DNA of 64,000 nucleotides, from assembly GCA_002421605.1 (NCBI GenBank), contig DISJ01000018.1, positions 62,001 through 126,000 of the forward strand, given 5' to 3'. The position numbers and the translations under genes were made by a program. Under the pieces are notes generated by a model. The model was not told the origin of the DNA. It did no database searches and worked only from the letters and a program-made list of their open reading frames with translations. Positions 16,136 through 24,982 of this stretch are shown here, piece after piece. This DNA comes from Rhodobacteraceae bacterium UBA6213 (lineage in GTDB: Bacteria > Pseudomonadota > Alphaproteobacteria > Rhodobacterales > Rhodobacteraceae). Position 1 is the stretch's first letter. Each line of letters begins with the position of its first letter.

Positions 16136-17530
16136 TCAGGGGCGGTTAACCGCAGGGTCGTTGCACGCAGAAGCCAGATCGGCGCCGCCAACGAGGTCGT
16201 TGAGGTCGGCGCAGCTGTCGTAGAGCAGGCGCAGCGCGTAGTTGAGGTTATGCAACCCAAGCGTGGAATCGCCCTCGGTAACCAGCGCGAAGTTCCAGAT
16301 CGCCTTTAGCAGCCGCGCCGAGGGGTCGGTTTCTGCGGTCGCGGCAGGCAGCTTGTCGCGGCTATAGCCCGAGATCACGCACCGCTCGTGGGCGTCGTTG
16401 GCAAAGCTCATGCCGCCCGTGGCACCGGTAATCTTGTCGTAGGCCGCAGCCAAAAGCCCCGAACAGCCCTGATCCGGGTCGGCAAGGCGCACGAGAATGT
16501 CGCTGACCATGCGTGCTGGCTGTTTTGGGGCTTCGAGTTTCACCGTAGTGGCCTCGGTGCTGGTCTCCCAGTCTTTCGCATCCTGGAAGTAGAGCGCGCC
16601 GGCCCTCAGATAACCTGTCGATTCAGGCACCGTATACGTGGTCAGATCGCGCTTGACGATGTTATGGCAGCTTTCACAGCCGCCTAGGTTAGCGCCCATC
16701 GCGCCGCGCAGGGGAGCGGTGATCTCGAAGCTATGGTTGCCAAGGCCCGACGACAAATGTGACATCATGTCGGTACGCAGCGGCATGTGGCAGCTGGTGC
16801 AGTTCGCCTTCGGGTCGGTCGAATGCGCAGAATCATCGGTGTAGTCCATGCCCGCGTATTCGGCGCCATTTTCCCCAACCAGCATATCGGCCTCGCCGCC
16901 ATAATGCGGGCCGAAATGCGCGGTCAGCGTGAGGTCGTTCTTGAGCGATGCCATGATGCGCTCAATGGTTGTGTCGAAGGTGTCGATGCGGCCATCCATC
17001 AGACGCACCGAGTGGCAGGATACGCAGACGCTGCCTTCTGGCTTGTCATAAACTGCGTTGATGCCGTTGTGCACCGGCGTGCCAGAAGGCACGGTCAGCA
17101 CTGAAAAGTCAGTCTCTTCGTGCGGTGTGTGGCAGGTAGAACAGCCAATGGGCGAGGGGTGCGCCAGCACTTCGGCGGCCACAGCCTCGGGGCTGTCATA
17201 CTTGCCATCAAGCCGGTTCAGGAAGCCCTCGTTGGTGTGGCAGACTTGGCAGCTTGAGCCATTGCCCATCGACGACATCGAGCCGCCCCAATAAAATCCG
17301 ATCGCTTCGTGGCTGGCACTGTCGATCACCATCTGTCGTTGGCCAAGTGCGTGCACGGACTGCCCCCAGCCCGCTTTGGCTGACAGGATCTGTTGGCCGA
17401 TCTCGGTTGTGCCAGAGTGGCATTCGATACAGGCCTTGAGGTCGTCTGAGACCACCAGTGGTTCGGCGGCGGCGGGGATAGCCCAGACAAGCGCCCAAGC
17501 GGCAGCTGCCGCGAGCATAGGTCTTTTCAT
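16136..17530 (-). CDS. Periplasmic hexaheme c-type cytochrome (464 aa)
   Basis: A signal peptide (MKRPMLAAAAAWALVWAIPA, cut after AAA) is followed by six CxxCH haem sites: CIECH, CQVCH, CSTCH, CVSCH, CTSCH and CESCH, all in the first 290 residues. The C-terminal third lacks haem motifs and ends in a helical region with HNLNYALRLLYDSC, similar to the tail of NrfA- and HAO-related multihaem proteins. The ATG has AGGAG at good distance. The substrate is unknown; a periplasmic reductase or an electron carrier is possible. It stands alone, divergent from nothing obvious, and no cytochrome b or quinol dehydrogenase gene is adjacent. Confidence 0.85.
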   Translation of the reverse strand: MKRPMLAAAAAWALVWAIPAAAEPLVVSDDLKACIECHSGTTEIGQQILSAKAGWGQSVHALGQRQMVIDSASHEAIGFYWGGSMSSMGNGSSCQVCHTNEGFLNRLDGKYDSPEAVAAEVLAHPSPIGCSTCHTPHEETDFSVLTVPSGTPVHNGINAVYDKPEGSVCVSCHSVRLMDGRIDTFDTTIERIMASLKNDLTLTAHFGPHYGGEADMLVGENGAEYAGMDYTDDSAHSTDPKANCTSCHMPLRTDMMSHLSSGLGNHSFEITAPLRGAMGANLGGCESCHNIVKRDLTTYTVPESTGYLRAGALYFQDAKDWETSTEATTVKLEAPKQPARMVSDILVRLADPDQGCSGLLAAAYDKITGATGGMSFANDAHERCVISGYSRDKLPAATAETDPSARLLKAIWNFALVTEGDSTLGLHNLNYALRLLYDSCADLNDLVGGADLASACNDPAVNRP

Positions 17531-17654
17531 CTTTGATCTCCTGTGATTTGGCGTGGTGCTGCCCGCCTTGCGGATACGCCGTTTTGCCGGGGTCGACAGG
17601 CGGGCAGCATCAGTTCCTGGGCGCCACTCTGTTGCAGCGCGCGTGAGACAGGGG

Positions 17655-18044
17655 TCAGATCAGGGCAGGTGGGGCGCGTGCGCCCAAGGGCAATGCCAGC
17701 AGCGCCAGTACCGGCGCGGCTGAGGTGGCGGGAAGCAGCGGCAAAAAGCGAACTACTTCAGCTATTAGCGCGGTTGGCGCCGGCGACGGGCAGACAGCAC
17801 TTGCCAGCACTGTGCAGAGCGAACAGCGCGGGTCCTTGAAGGGCGGCGCGTCAGACTTGCCCAAATCGGCGAGCGTGGCGCTTGGATCGTTTGAGCATAG
17901 ATAGCGGGCGTCGATGAAATCCGCGGGCGTCGCCCAAGGCGCGCGCGGAGCCAAGCTGAACAGCGTGGGCGACAAAAGAACAAGTAGCAAGGCTACCAGA
18001 AACAGTTGCCGGGATGTGTCGCCTTTCACGTGCTTTGCGCGCAC
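17655..18044 (-). CDS. DUF2946-type small membrane/exported protein (129 aa)
   Basis: The best start is a GTG at 18044 with GGAGGT nine bases upstream; longer open sequence upstream overlaps the start of the murA region on the other strand and does not look coding. The product begins with a short basic N-terminus, one hydrophobic segment (LFLVALLLVLLSPTLFSLAP), a loop containing CSLC, and a second hydrophobic tail (VVRFLPLLPATSAAPVLALL). This matches DUF2946 proteins, of unknown function, often near metal- or copper-related genes. The CxxC may bind a metal. Confidence in the family is moderate. Confidence 0.6.
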   Translation of the reverse strand: MRAKHVKGDTSRQLFLVALLLVLLSPTLFSLAPRAPWATPADFIDARYLCSNDPSATLADLGKSDAPPFKDPRCSLCTVLASAVCPSPAPTALIAEVVRFLPLLPATSAAPVLALLALPLGARAPPALI

Positions 18045-18199
18045 CTGAATGTTACCTCCGTTTTCTGCTTGAAAGGATGAGGGCTGCCGGGACATCGGCA
18101 TATGTGACAAATCGCGCGCGCGGACGGGTGTTGCCGGCTGTGGGCGCACCGTCGCCGCCCAATCTGGACGCCCGCTGGCCAAGCGGTTAAGGAAGGGGC

Positions 18200-18388
18200 A
18201 TGAGCGAGAAACCCCAGAACCCGGTAGATGCTGGCAAGGCCACGCGCGCGGCGCGTCTGGCCAAGGAATTGCGGGCCAATCTGGCGCGGCGCAAGGCGCA
18301 AACGCGCAGCCGCGCCGACGCAGGGCAGGGGCCTGGCGACCGGGGTACGGGCGAGGCGAACAACGATAACAAAGGGCAGGACAGCTGA
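18200..18388 (+). CDS. Small basic hypothetical protein upstream of murA (62 aa)
   Basis: ATG at 18200; the TGA at 18386-18388 shares its last base with the A of the murA ATG, so the two are translationally coupled. The protein is rich in Ala, Arg and Lys (ARLAKELRANLARRKAQTRS) with a polar tail. A small coding frame in this position before murA is seen in related bacteria. Function unknown. Confidence 0.65.
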   Translation: MSEKPQNPVDAGKATRAARLAKELRANLARRKAQTRSRADAGQGPGDRGTGEANNDNKGQDS

Positions 18389-19653
18389 TGGACCAGATCA
18401 TCGTGCGCGGCGGCAGACCGCTTTCAGGTGCCATTCCGATTGCGGGGGCCAAGAACGCTTGCCTCACGCTGATGCCGGCGACCTTGCTGACCGAAGAACC
18501 GCTGACGCTGACCAACGCGCCGCGCCTTTCCGATATCGCCACGATGACGCAACTGTTGCAATCGCTCGGCTCTGAAGTGGCAAGTTTGCAAGGCGGGCAG
18601 GTGCTGGCGCTGTCGAGCCACGAGATCAGTAACTTGACCGCTGACTATGACATCGTGCGCAAGATGCGCGCCTCGATCCTTGTGCTCGGCCCGCTTCTAG
18701 CGCGCGCGGGGCATGCGGTGGTGTCGCTGCCCGGCGGCTGTGCGATTGGCGCGCGCCCGGTCGATCTGCACCTGAAGGCGCTTGAGGCGATGGGTGCCGA
18801 GTTGGACCTGCGCGATGGCTATGTGCACGCTGCAGCACCCGGCGGGCTGAAAGGCGCGGTGTTCGAGTTTCCGCTGGTATCCGTTGGGGCAACTGAAAAC
18901 GCGCTGATGGCGGCGACGCTGGCCAAAGGCACTACGGTACTGAAGAACGCCGCGCGCGAGCCTGAGATTGTCGATCTGGCAAGGTGCTTGCGCGCGATGG
19001 GGGCCGAGATTGAGGGCGAGGGCACATCGACCATCACCATTCAGGGTGTGGATCGGCTGGGCGGCGCCACGCATCCGGTCGTGGCCGACCGCATTGAACT
19101 TGGCACTTACATGCTTGCCCCCGCGATCTGCGGCGGCGAAGTGGAACTGATCGGCGGGCGCATGGATTTGGTCGGCGCCTTCGCGGCAAAGTTGGACGAG
19201 GCCGGCATCGATGTGAGCGAAACCGCGCGCGGGCTTACGGTGCGGCGGCGCAATGGGCGGGTAAATGCGGTTAATGTGATTACCGAGCCTTTTCCCGGTT
19301 TTCCAACCGATCTGCAGGCGCAGATGATGGCGCTTTTGTGCACCGCCGATGGGGTGAGCGTGCTGGAAGAGCGGATTTTCGAGAATCGCTTCATGCACGC
19401 GCCCGAACTAGTGCGAATGGGTGCGCGGATTTCGGTGCATGGCGGCACCGCCACGGTGACCGGGGTGGAGCGCCTGCGCGGCGCGCCAGTGATGGCGACC
19501 GATTTGCGCGCCTCGGTGTCGCTGATCCTAGCGGGGTTGGCCGCGGAGGGTGAAACCGTGCTGAGCCGCGTCTATCACCTTGACCGTGGCTACGAGCGGG
19601 TCGAAGAAAAGTTGCGCGGTGTGGGCGCCGATATCGAACGGGTGAAAGAATGA
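18388..19653 (+). CDS. murA: UDP-N-acetylglucosamine 1-carboxyvinyltransferase MurA (421 aa)
   Basis: Catalyses the first committed step of peptidoglycan synthesis, adding enolpyruvate from PEP to UDP-GlcNAc in the cytoplasm. The N-terminus has AGAKNACLTLMPATLL with the conserved Lys-Asn pair near residue 22, and the active-site Cys lies in LPGGCAIGARPVDLHLKALE (about 117), the residue attacked by fosfomycin. Later conserved parts are VERIPVDRIELGTYMLA-like IELGTYMLA and ATDLRASVSLILAGLAAEGE. Length equals the usual size. It is the start of an apparent operon with DUF2948, hisD and UPF0262, joined by ATGA overlaps. Confidence 0.97.
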   Translation: MDQIIVRGGRPLSGAIPIAGAKNACLTLMPATLLTEEPLTLTNAPRLSDIATMTQLLQSLGSEVASLQGGQVLALSSHEISNLTADYDIVRKMRASILVLGPLLARAGHAVVSLPGGCAIGARPVDLHLKALEAMGAELDLRDGYVHAAAPGGLKGAVFEFPLVSVGATENALMAATLAKGTTVLKNAAREPEIVDLARCLRAMGAEIEGEGTSTITIQGVDRLGGATHPVVADRIELGTYMLAPAICGGEVELIGGRMDLVGAFAAKLDEAGIDVSETARGLTVRRRNGRVNAVNVITEPFPGFPTDLQAQMMALLCTADGVSVLEERIFENRFMHAPELVRMGARISVHGGTATVTGVERLRGAPVMATDLRASVSLILAGLAAEGETVLSRVYHLDRGYERVEEKLRGVGADIERVKE

Positions 19654-20126
19654 CCGACGCGCGTTTTGAAGACGGTGCAGAGGCACCGTTGCGGCTGAAG
19701 GTGGAAACCGTCGAAGACCTCGGGGTGCTGGCGGCGCTTTTGCAAGACGCGGTTTTTGATACCGGCGACATTCACTACGACCGCAAGGCGCGTCGGCTGG
19801 GCGTGCTGCTGAACCGGTTCCGCTGGGAAGATCGCACCAGTGCCGAGGCGCAAGGTCGCCCGTTTGAGCGGGTTCGTGCGCTCTTGCTGGTGTCTGATGT
19901 GCGCGCTGTGCAGGTGGCGGGCGTAAAGCCCGGCGTCAAGGGAACCGTGCTGTCATTGCTCGATATCGACTGGCAACCGGGGGTTGATGGCACCGGCAGG
20001 GTAGAGCTGACGCTAGCGGGCGACGGTGCCATCGCGCTTGAGGTTGAATGTCTGAATGTCGCGCTTCGCGATGTGACGCGCCCTTATGTGGCGCCTTCCC
20101 ACAAGGCGCCGCACCATCCCGAATGA
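19650..20126 (+). CDS. DUF2948 family protein (158 aa)
   Basis: ATG overlaps the murA stop (ATGA). The sequence reads LKVETVEDLGVLAALLQDAV and FDTGDIHYDRKARRLGVLLN, then a beta-rich domain including LLSLLDIDWQPGVDGTGRVE and ALEVECLNVALRDVTRPYVA, which fits DUF2948, a family confined largely to alphaproteobacteria and usually placed between murA and hisD. Its function is unknown. No signal peptide or membrane segment. Confidence 0.85.
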   Translation: MTDARFEDGAEAPLRLKVETVEDLGVLAALLQDAVFDTGDIHYDRKARRLGVLLNRFRWEDRTSAEAQGRPFERVRALLLVSDVRAVQVAGVKPGVKGTVLSLLDIDWQPGVDGTGRVELTLAGDGAIALEVECLNVALRDVTRPYVAPSHKAPHHPE

Positions 20127-20163
20127 GCATAGCGGCGCCGCCAGCGCGTCTTGCGAGCGGGGC

Positions 20164-20199
20164 TGCCTCCGGCGGGGATATTTTGGCTGAAGCATCTTG
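20164..20199. repeat. Rhodobacteraceae-type intergenic repeat
   Basis: The gap between DUF2948 and hisD contains CTCCGGCGGGGATATTTTGG followed by an AAG-rich tail (gctgaagcatc). This CCGGCGGGGATATTTT motif recurs in intergenic regions of many Rhodobacteraceae genomes, from memory of the group, and is probably a small non-coding repeat. Only one copy is seen in the window, so I cannot confirm repetitiveness here. Confidence 0.4.
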
Positions 20200-20278
20200 G
20201 CGCAAGGCGCGCTGCATCGCGGCGCTTGCGAGGCCGGGCGAGAGGGCTTAATCGGGGGTGGCAAGCAGGGAGCGCCCG

Positions 20279-21589
20279 ATGCCGCACTACCTTTCCACGC
20301 TCGAACCGGGGTTCGAGGCTCGTTTTACCGCACTTTTGGGGATGAAACGCGAAGACGCGCCGGATGTTGATGCGGCGGTGGCAGCGATCATAGCTGAGGT
20401 GCGCGCAGGTGGCGACAGCGCAGTAATCGCGTTGACCGAGCGGTTCGACCGCCTGAAGCTCACCCCCGCCACGCTTGCCTTTTCGCGTGCCGAAATCGCT
20501 GCCGAAGTAGCAAAAGTTTCGCGCGAAGACCGCGCGACGCTGGAACTCGCGGCGGAGCGTATCCGCGCCTATCACGCGCGCCAGATGCCAGCCGATGCCA
20601 ACTGGACCGACCCCGAGGGGGCCGAGCTTGGTTGGCGCTTTACGCCGGTTGCGGCGGCAGGGCTTTATGTGCCGGGGGGGCTGGCGAGCTATCCCTCATC
20701 GGTTCTGATGAACGCGATACCGGCCCGTGTGGCAGGGGTGGAGCGGCTGGTGGTCGCCTGCCCGACACCCGGTGGCGTGGTTAACCCGCTGGTGTTGGCG
20801 GCGGCGGAGATTGCAGGGGTCGATACCGTTTACCGCATCGGCGGCGCACAGGCGATTGCGGCGCTGGCGTATGGGACTGAAACTATCACGCCGGTGGACA
20901 AGATTACCGGGCCGGGTAACGCCTATGTGGCGGCGGCCAAGCGGCGGGTTTTTGGCCGGGTCGGCATCGACATGATCGCGGGCCCTTCGGAAATTCTGGT
21001 CATTGCGGATGGGGCCAACAACCCCGACTGGATCGCGCTTGATCTGCTAAGTCAGGCCGAGCATGACGAGAGCGCGCAGTCGATTCTGATTACCCCCGAT
21101 GCGGGCTTTGGACAGGCGGTGGTGGCGGCGGTGGAAAAGCGGCTGCAAACCTTGCAACGTCGCGCAATTGCGGGCGCAAGCTGGCGCGACTACGGAGCGG
21201 TGATTGTGGTGCGCGATCTGGCCGAGGCGGCGGCGCTGAGTGATCGCATCGCGCCTGAGCATCTGGAGCTGTGTGTGGCGGACCCTGCGGCGCTGGCGGC
21301 CAAAGTGCGCCACGCGGGCGCGATCTTTCTTGGTGCCTATACGCCCGAAGCGATTGGCGACTATGTTGGCGGGCCGAACCACGTGTTGCCCACCGCGCGT
21401 TCGGCGCGGTTTTCGTCGGGCCTTTCGGTGTTCGATTTCCTCAAGCGCACCACGCTGGCGCGCATGACGCCTGCGGCGCTTGCCGCCATCGGTCCTGCCG
21501 CCGCGCGACTTGCTGCCTCCGAAAGCCTTGAAGCGCACGGGCTGAGCGTGTTGGCCCGACTAGCAGCGTTGAACGAGGGGGAGCAATGA
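20279..21589 (+). CDS. hisD: Histidinol dehydrogenase HisD (436 aa)
   Basis: Oxidises L-histidinol to histidine in the last two steps of histidine synthesis, using NAD and Zn. ATG at 20279 has AGGGAG upstream and gives the normal N-terminus; an in-frame GTG at 20258 is less likely. Conserved segments are YVPGGLASYPSSVLMN, ITGPGNAYVAAAKRRVFG, MIAGPSEILVIAD, LLSQAEHDESAQS (zinc-binding Gln/His) and RIAPEHLELC (catalytic Glu-His). The stop overlaps the next gene's ATG (ATGA). Confidence 0.97.
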   Translation: MPHYLSTLEPGFEARFTALLGMKREDAPDVDAAVAAIIAEVRAGGDSAVIALTERFDRLKLTPATLAFSRAEIAAEVAKVSREDRATLELAAERIRAYHARQMPADANWTDPEGAELGWRFTPVAAAGLYVPGGLASYPSSVLMNAIPARVAGVERLVVACPTPGGVVNPLVLAAAEIAGVDTVYRIGGAQAIAALAYGTETITPVDKITGPGNAYVAAAKRRVFGRVGIDMIAGPSEILVIADGANNPDWIALDLLSQAEHDESAQSILITPDAGFGQAVVAAVEKRLQTLQRRAIAGASWRDYGAVIVVRDLAEAAALSDRIAPEHLELCVADPAALAAKVRHAGAIFLGAYTPEAIGDYVGGPNHVLPTARSARFSSGLSVFDFLKRTTLARMTPAALAAIGPAAARLAASESLEAHGLSVLARLAALNEGEQ

Positions 21590-22074
21590 CGGCGACCAAC
21601 TGCATCTGCCGGATCGACATTGATGACCGCGGCCTGCCCCCGCCCACCCCGGAAATTGCGCAGGAACGCAAAGTGGCGATCTTCGATCTGCTCGAAGATA
21701 ACAGCTTTGCGCTGCCGGGGCGCGGGGCCGCCCCGGCACCCGCAGGCCCCTTCGCGCTTGGGCTTTCGATCCGTGAGGGGCGGCTGGTGGTTGAGGCGGC
21801 AAGTGCGCTGGGTGAGCCTCTGGCAGAGTTTCATCTGTCGCTTGGGCCGTTTCGCCAAGTTGTTAAAGACTACTTCAGCATCTGTGAAAGCTACTTTGAC
21901 GCGGTCAAGCGCCTGCCCCCCAGCCAGATCGAAACCATCGACATGGCCCGGCGCGGCATTCACAACGAGGGTGCCGAGGTGCTGATAGAGCGCCTTTCGG
22001 GCAAGGCCGTGCTCGACAATGCCACCGCGCGGCGGCTTTTCACGCTGATCTGTGTGCTGATGCCGGAGGCATGA
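21586..22074 (+). CDS. UPF0262 family protein (162 aa)
   Basis: Overlaps hisD by four bases (ATGA). The opening is CRIDIDDRGLPPPTPEIAQE, then ERKVAIFDLLEDNSFALPG, then a beta-rich region and DYFSICESYFDAVKRLPPSQ. This is the UPF0262 pattern found next to hisD in Rhodobacterales and Rhizobiales. Cytoplasmic, function unknown. Confidence 0.9.
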   Translation: MTATNCICRIDIDDRGLPPPTPEIAQERKVAIFDLLEDNSFALPGRGAAPAPAGPFALGLSIREGRLVVEAASALGEPLAEFHLSLGPFRQVVKDYFSICESYFDAVKRLPPSQIETIDMARRGIHNEGAEVLIERLSGKAVLDNATARRLFTLICVLMPEA

Positions 22075-22075
22075 T

Positions 22076-22537
22076 GTGAATCCGCTGCCGCATTCCGTGC
22101 TGTTTTGTTGTGACCATAACGCAACACGTTCGCCGATGGCCGAAGGCATGATGAAAAAGCTTTATGGCACGCAGTTCTATGTGCAGTCGGTGGGCGTGAA
22201 GAACGAGTTGGAAACCGACGGATTTGCGATTGCCGTGTGTCAGGAAATCGGCGTCGAACTTGGCCGCCACCGGGTGCGCAGTTTTGACGAGTTGCAGGAC
22301 TGGGGTGACGATCTTTCGGGCTTTGATCTGGTGGTCGCACTTTCGCCCGCAGCACAGCGCCGGGCGTTGGAGCTGACGCGGTTCTTTCACCTTGCGGTGG
22401 AGTATTGGCCGATCCTTGACCCCACCGGGCTTGGAGAGGCACGCGATGCGAAACTGGCGGCTTATCGGGAGACCCGCGATCAGATCCGTGCGCGCATTGT
22501 CGAGCGCTTTGGGCTGCCGCTGCAGGCCGTTGAATAG
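22076..22537 (+). CDS. Low-molecular-weight protein-tyrosine-phosphatase/arsenate-reductase family protein (153 aa)
   Basis: Starts with GTG at 22076, one base after the UPF0262 stop. The P-loop of LMW phosphatases, CX5R(S/T), is present in HSVLFCCDHNATRSPMAEGM (Cys-Asp-His-Asn-Ala-Thr-Arg-Ser). The following MMKKLYGTQFYVQSVGVK and the acid region near YWPILDPTGLGE are typical. Whether it dephosphorylates proteins or has another substrate cannot be told. It is part of the hisD transcriptional block. Confidence 0.85.
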   Translation: MNPLPHSVLFCCDHNATRSPMAEGMMKKLYGTQFYVQSVGVKNELETDGFAIAVCQEIGVELGRHRVRSFDELQDWGDDLSGFDLVVALSPAAQRRALELTRFFHLAVEYWPILDPTGLGEARDAKLAAYRETRDQIRARIVERFGLPLQAVE

Positions 22538-22649
22538 CGCGGGTCGGCAAATCCTTACGCGCGGCAGTTATTCCTTGAAAATCCTTCGAGAGCGGCGCAT
22601 TTAGGGCGCGCCCGCGCAATTTGGCGGGTTGGACCTTACCGGAGTGACC

Positions 22650-22868
22650 ATGGCCAAGGAAGAAATGCTCGAATTCCCCGGCGTCGTGAAGGAACTCCTG
22701 CCGAACGCGACGTTTCGGGTCGAGCTTGAAAACGGCCATGAAATCATCGCGCATATGGCGGGAAAGATGCGCAAGAACCGCATCCGCGTGCTGGCGGGCG
22801 ACAAGGTGCAGGTGGAGATGAACACCTACGATCTGTCGAAGGGCCGCATCAACTATCGTTTCAAGTGA
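22650..22868 (+). CDS. infA: Translation initiation factor IF-1 (72 aa)
   Basis: The ATG at 22650 gives MAKEEMLEFPGVVKELLPNA and a complete OB-fold of 72 residues ending GRINYRFK, the standard size. Conserved parts are FRVELENGHEIIAHMAGKMR and RIRVLAGDKVQVEM. It helps IF-2 and IF-3 at the 30S A site. The stop overlaps the GTG of maf (GTGA). Confidence 0.97.
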   Translation: MAKEEMLEFPGVVKELLPNATFRVELENGHEIIAHMAGKMRKNRIRVLAGDKVQVEMNTYDLSKGRINYRFK

Positions 22869-23437
22869 AGCTGGTTCTTGGCTCTGCCAGCCCGCGCCGG
22901 GTGGAACTGCTGGCGCAACTTGGCATCACACCCGATGCCTTTCGTGCCCCCGACATAGACGAAACGCCGCTGCGTGGCGAGGTGCCGCGCGCCTATGTCG
23001 AACGCATAGCGCGCGCCAAAGCGGCGTCTTTGCCGCTGGGTGAGGATGAGGTGCTGCTTTGCGCCGACACCACGGTTGCGCTGGGGCGGCGGATTCTTGG
23101 CAAGCCTGCCGATGCCGCCGAGGCGGCAGAGTTTCTTTGGGCGCTTTCGGGGCGGCGGCATCATGTGCTGACCGCCGTGGTAGTGCGCCGAGGTGAGCAG
23201 CTGCGCGAGCGCGTGGTCGATACTGTCGTGCGCTTCAAGCCGCTGTCGAATGGCGAAATCAATGGCTACCTCGCCTCTGGCGAATGGCATGGCAAGGCGG
23301 GGGGCTACGGCATTCAGGGGCGCGCTGGTGCGTTCATTCCGTGGTTGCAAGGCTCGTTCTCGTCGGTGATGGGGTTGCCGCTTGCGGAAACTGCCAACCT
23401 CTTGCGCGCTGCGGGCTATGCGGTGGATGGCGCATGA
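22865..23437 (+). CDS. maf: Maf-like nucleotide pyrophosphatase (190 aa)
   Basis: GTG start overlapping infA by four bases. The N-terminus LVLGSASPRRVELLAQLGIT is the Maf signature (S-x-S-P-R-R), followed by DTTVALGRRILGKPADAAEA and GRHHVLTAV-like RHHVLTAVVV. The C-terminus has GKAGGYGIQGRAGAFIPWLQGSFSSVMGLP. Maf proteins hydrolyse dTTP, UTP or modified nucleotides and affect cell division. ATGA overlap links it to the RNase E/G gene. Confidence 0.93.
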   Translation: MKLVLGSASPRRVELLAQLGITPDAFRAPDIDETPLRGEVPRAYVERIARAKAASLPLGEDEVLLCADTTVALGRRILGKPADAAEAAEFLWALSGRRHHVLTAVVVRRGEQLRERVVDTVVRFKPLSNGEINGYLASGEWHGKAGGYGIQGRAGAFIPWLQGSFSSVMGLPLAETANLLRAAGYAVDGA

Positions 23438-24480
23438 AGGGCCGCGTGATCATATTGGGCGAACTTGCTGGCCGCGAGGCGGCGGCGATGATGCTGGACG
23501 GGCGGCTGGAAGATTTGCTGATCGACACCTCTGACGTGGTGGCGATTGCACCCGGTGCCATTTGCCGCGCCATCGTGGACCGGCAGATGAAGGGGCAGGG
23601 CGGCGTGTTCCTGCGCCTGCCGGGTGGCGAAAAGGGATTCTTGCGCGAAACCGGGGGGCTTGCACCGGGGCAGGCGATCTTGGTGCAGGTTGCGGGCGGG
23701 GCAGAGCCGGGCAAGGCAGTGCCAGTTTCGGCGCGGCTTTTGTTCAAAAGCCGCTATGCGATCATCACGCCGGGTGCGCCGGGCCACAACGTCTCGCGCC
23801 GAATCCGCGAACCTGAGGCACGCGCCGCTCTGGAGGCCATAGCCGCAGAGGCAATGGCGGGCAGTTCCGCCGGGTTGATATTGCGCTCGGCCTGCGCGGA
23901 CGCCGAAGTCGAAGAGGTGAGCGCCGATATCGCACAGATGCGCGCGCTTGCCGAGGCCGTGCTGGCCGATCTGGCGGGCGAGCCGGAATTGCTGTTCGAT
24001 GCGCCCACCCCGCATGAAGAGGCCTGGCGCGATTGGGCAGAGCCTGCGCCCGACGAAGTGATTGATGTCGAAGGCGCGATAGAGGCGCACGGTGTGCCCG
24101 AAGCCGTGGCCGCGCTTTGCACCCCAAAGGTGGCGCTTAGCGCGGGCGCGCATATGTTCATCGAGCAAACCCGCGCGCTGATTGCCGTCGATGTCAACAC
24201 CGGCGCCGACCATTCGCCCGCCGCAGCGCTCAAGGCCAATATCGCCGCCGCGCGCGATTTGCCGCGCCAGCTTCGGCTGCGCGGCCTTGGCGGGCAGATC
24301 GTAATTGATTTTGCACCGATGGCCAAACGCGACCGCGCCACGCTAGAGCAACAGCTGCGCGCCGCATTCAAGGGCGACAGTGCTGAAACCAGCCTAGCAG
24401 GCTGGACCCCGATGGGTAATTTTGAGCTGAGCCGTAAACGTGACCGGGTGCCGCTCGCAGTAATTTTCGCGGAGGTTTGA
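23434..24480 (+). CDS. Ribonuclease E/G family protein, short form (348 aa)
   Basis: ATG at 23434 overlaps the maf stop (ATGA). The protein reads MKGRVIILGELAGREAAAMM then an S1-like part and the catalytic region: GLILRSACADAEVEEVSADI, FIEQTRALIAVDVNTGADHS and LRGLGGQIVIDFAPMAKRDR, which contains the two Mg-binding Asp residues of RNase E/G. It ends LAVIFAEV and lacks the C-terminal zinc-link and small domain found in full-length E. coli RNase G (489 residues). Such short homologues occur next to maf and yacG in this lineage; the full-length RNase E is presumably elsewhere. Role in rRNA or mRNA processing is likely. Confidence 0.88.
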   Translation: MKGRVIILGELAGREAAAMMLDGRLEDLLIDTSDVVAIAPGAICRAIVDRQMKGQGGVFLRLPGGEKGFLRETGGLAPGQAILVQVAGGAEPGKAVPVSARLLFKSRYAIITPGAPGHNVSRRIREPEARAALEAIAAEAMAGSSAGLILRSACADAEVEEVSADIAQMRALAEAVLADLAGEPELLFDAPTPHEEAWRDWAEPAPDEVIDVEGAIEAHGVPEAVAALCTPKVALSAGAHMFIEQTRALIAVDVNTGADHSPAAALKANIAAARDLPRQLRLRGLGGQIVIDFAPMAKRDRATLEQQLRAAFKGDSAETSLAGWTPMGNFELSRKRDRVPLAVIFAEV

Positions 24481-24481
24481 G

Positions 24482-24664
24482 ATGGCAAACTGCCCGATTT
24501 GTGGCAAGGAATCGGTGCCCCAGTACCGCCCCTTCTGCTCGCGTCGCTGCGCCGATGTGGACCTTGGGCGCTGGTTGACGGGTGGTTACGCGATCCCCGG
24601 TGAGGCCAGCGAAAGCGAATCCGAGCACCCCGATGAAGCAGACCGCGATGCGCCGCTGCACTGA
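24482..24664 (+). CDS. yacG: DNA gyrase inhibitor / zinc-binding protein YacG (60 aa)
   Basis: One base separates it from the RNase gene. The four zinc-binding Cys lie in CPICGKESVPQYRPFCSRRC and the following ADVDLGRWLTGGYAIPGEAS is the family signature. YacG of E. coli binds GyrB and inhibits gyrase. The acidic tail ends in DAPLH. Confidence 0.93.
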   Translation: MANCPICGKESVPQYRPFCSRRCADVDLGRWLTGGYAIPGEASESESEHPDEADRDAPLH

Positions 24665-24762
24665 CGCCCAAGCACGCGCAGATTTTGCCCAAAACCTCTG
24701 GACAGGCCCCGCGCTGTCGTCTAGGAACGCCGCACCCGACGCGCCTTGGTGCGCCGCACGGT

Positions 24763-24838
24763 GCCCAGATAGCTCAGTTGGTAGAGCAGCGGATTGAAAA
24801 TCCGCGTGTCGGCGGTTCAATTCCGTCTCTGGGCACCA
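24763..24838 (+). tRNA. tRNA-Phe (anticodon GAA)
   Basis: Acceptor stem GCCCAGA pairs with TCTGGGC, then A and encoded CCA. D arm GCTC-AGTTGGTA-GAGC, anticodon arm GCGGA-TTGAAAA-TCCGC with anticodon GAA, T arm GGCGG-TTCAATT-CCGTC. All stems pair and the length is 76 bases. Confidence 0.95.
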
Positions 24839-24982
24839 CCTTTTTCTTTTCACCCTGCATGATTACATTACTTGTATCGAGCGCAGGCTTGATCCGCGTC
24901 TTGGCGGTTGCCGGGCGCGCGTATATTGTTTGTGCGCTGCGCGGTCGGCGCTTTGCGTCGTCCAGATTGCAAGGAGAGTGCT

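Noticed and set aside
18045..18542. N-terminal half of a long minus-strand open frame (17655-18542)
   Set aside because: It lies opposite the start of murA and the small ORF, has no ribosome binding site, and the GTG at 18044 has a clear one. Only the part from 18044 to 17655 is kept.
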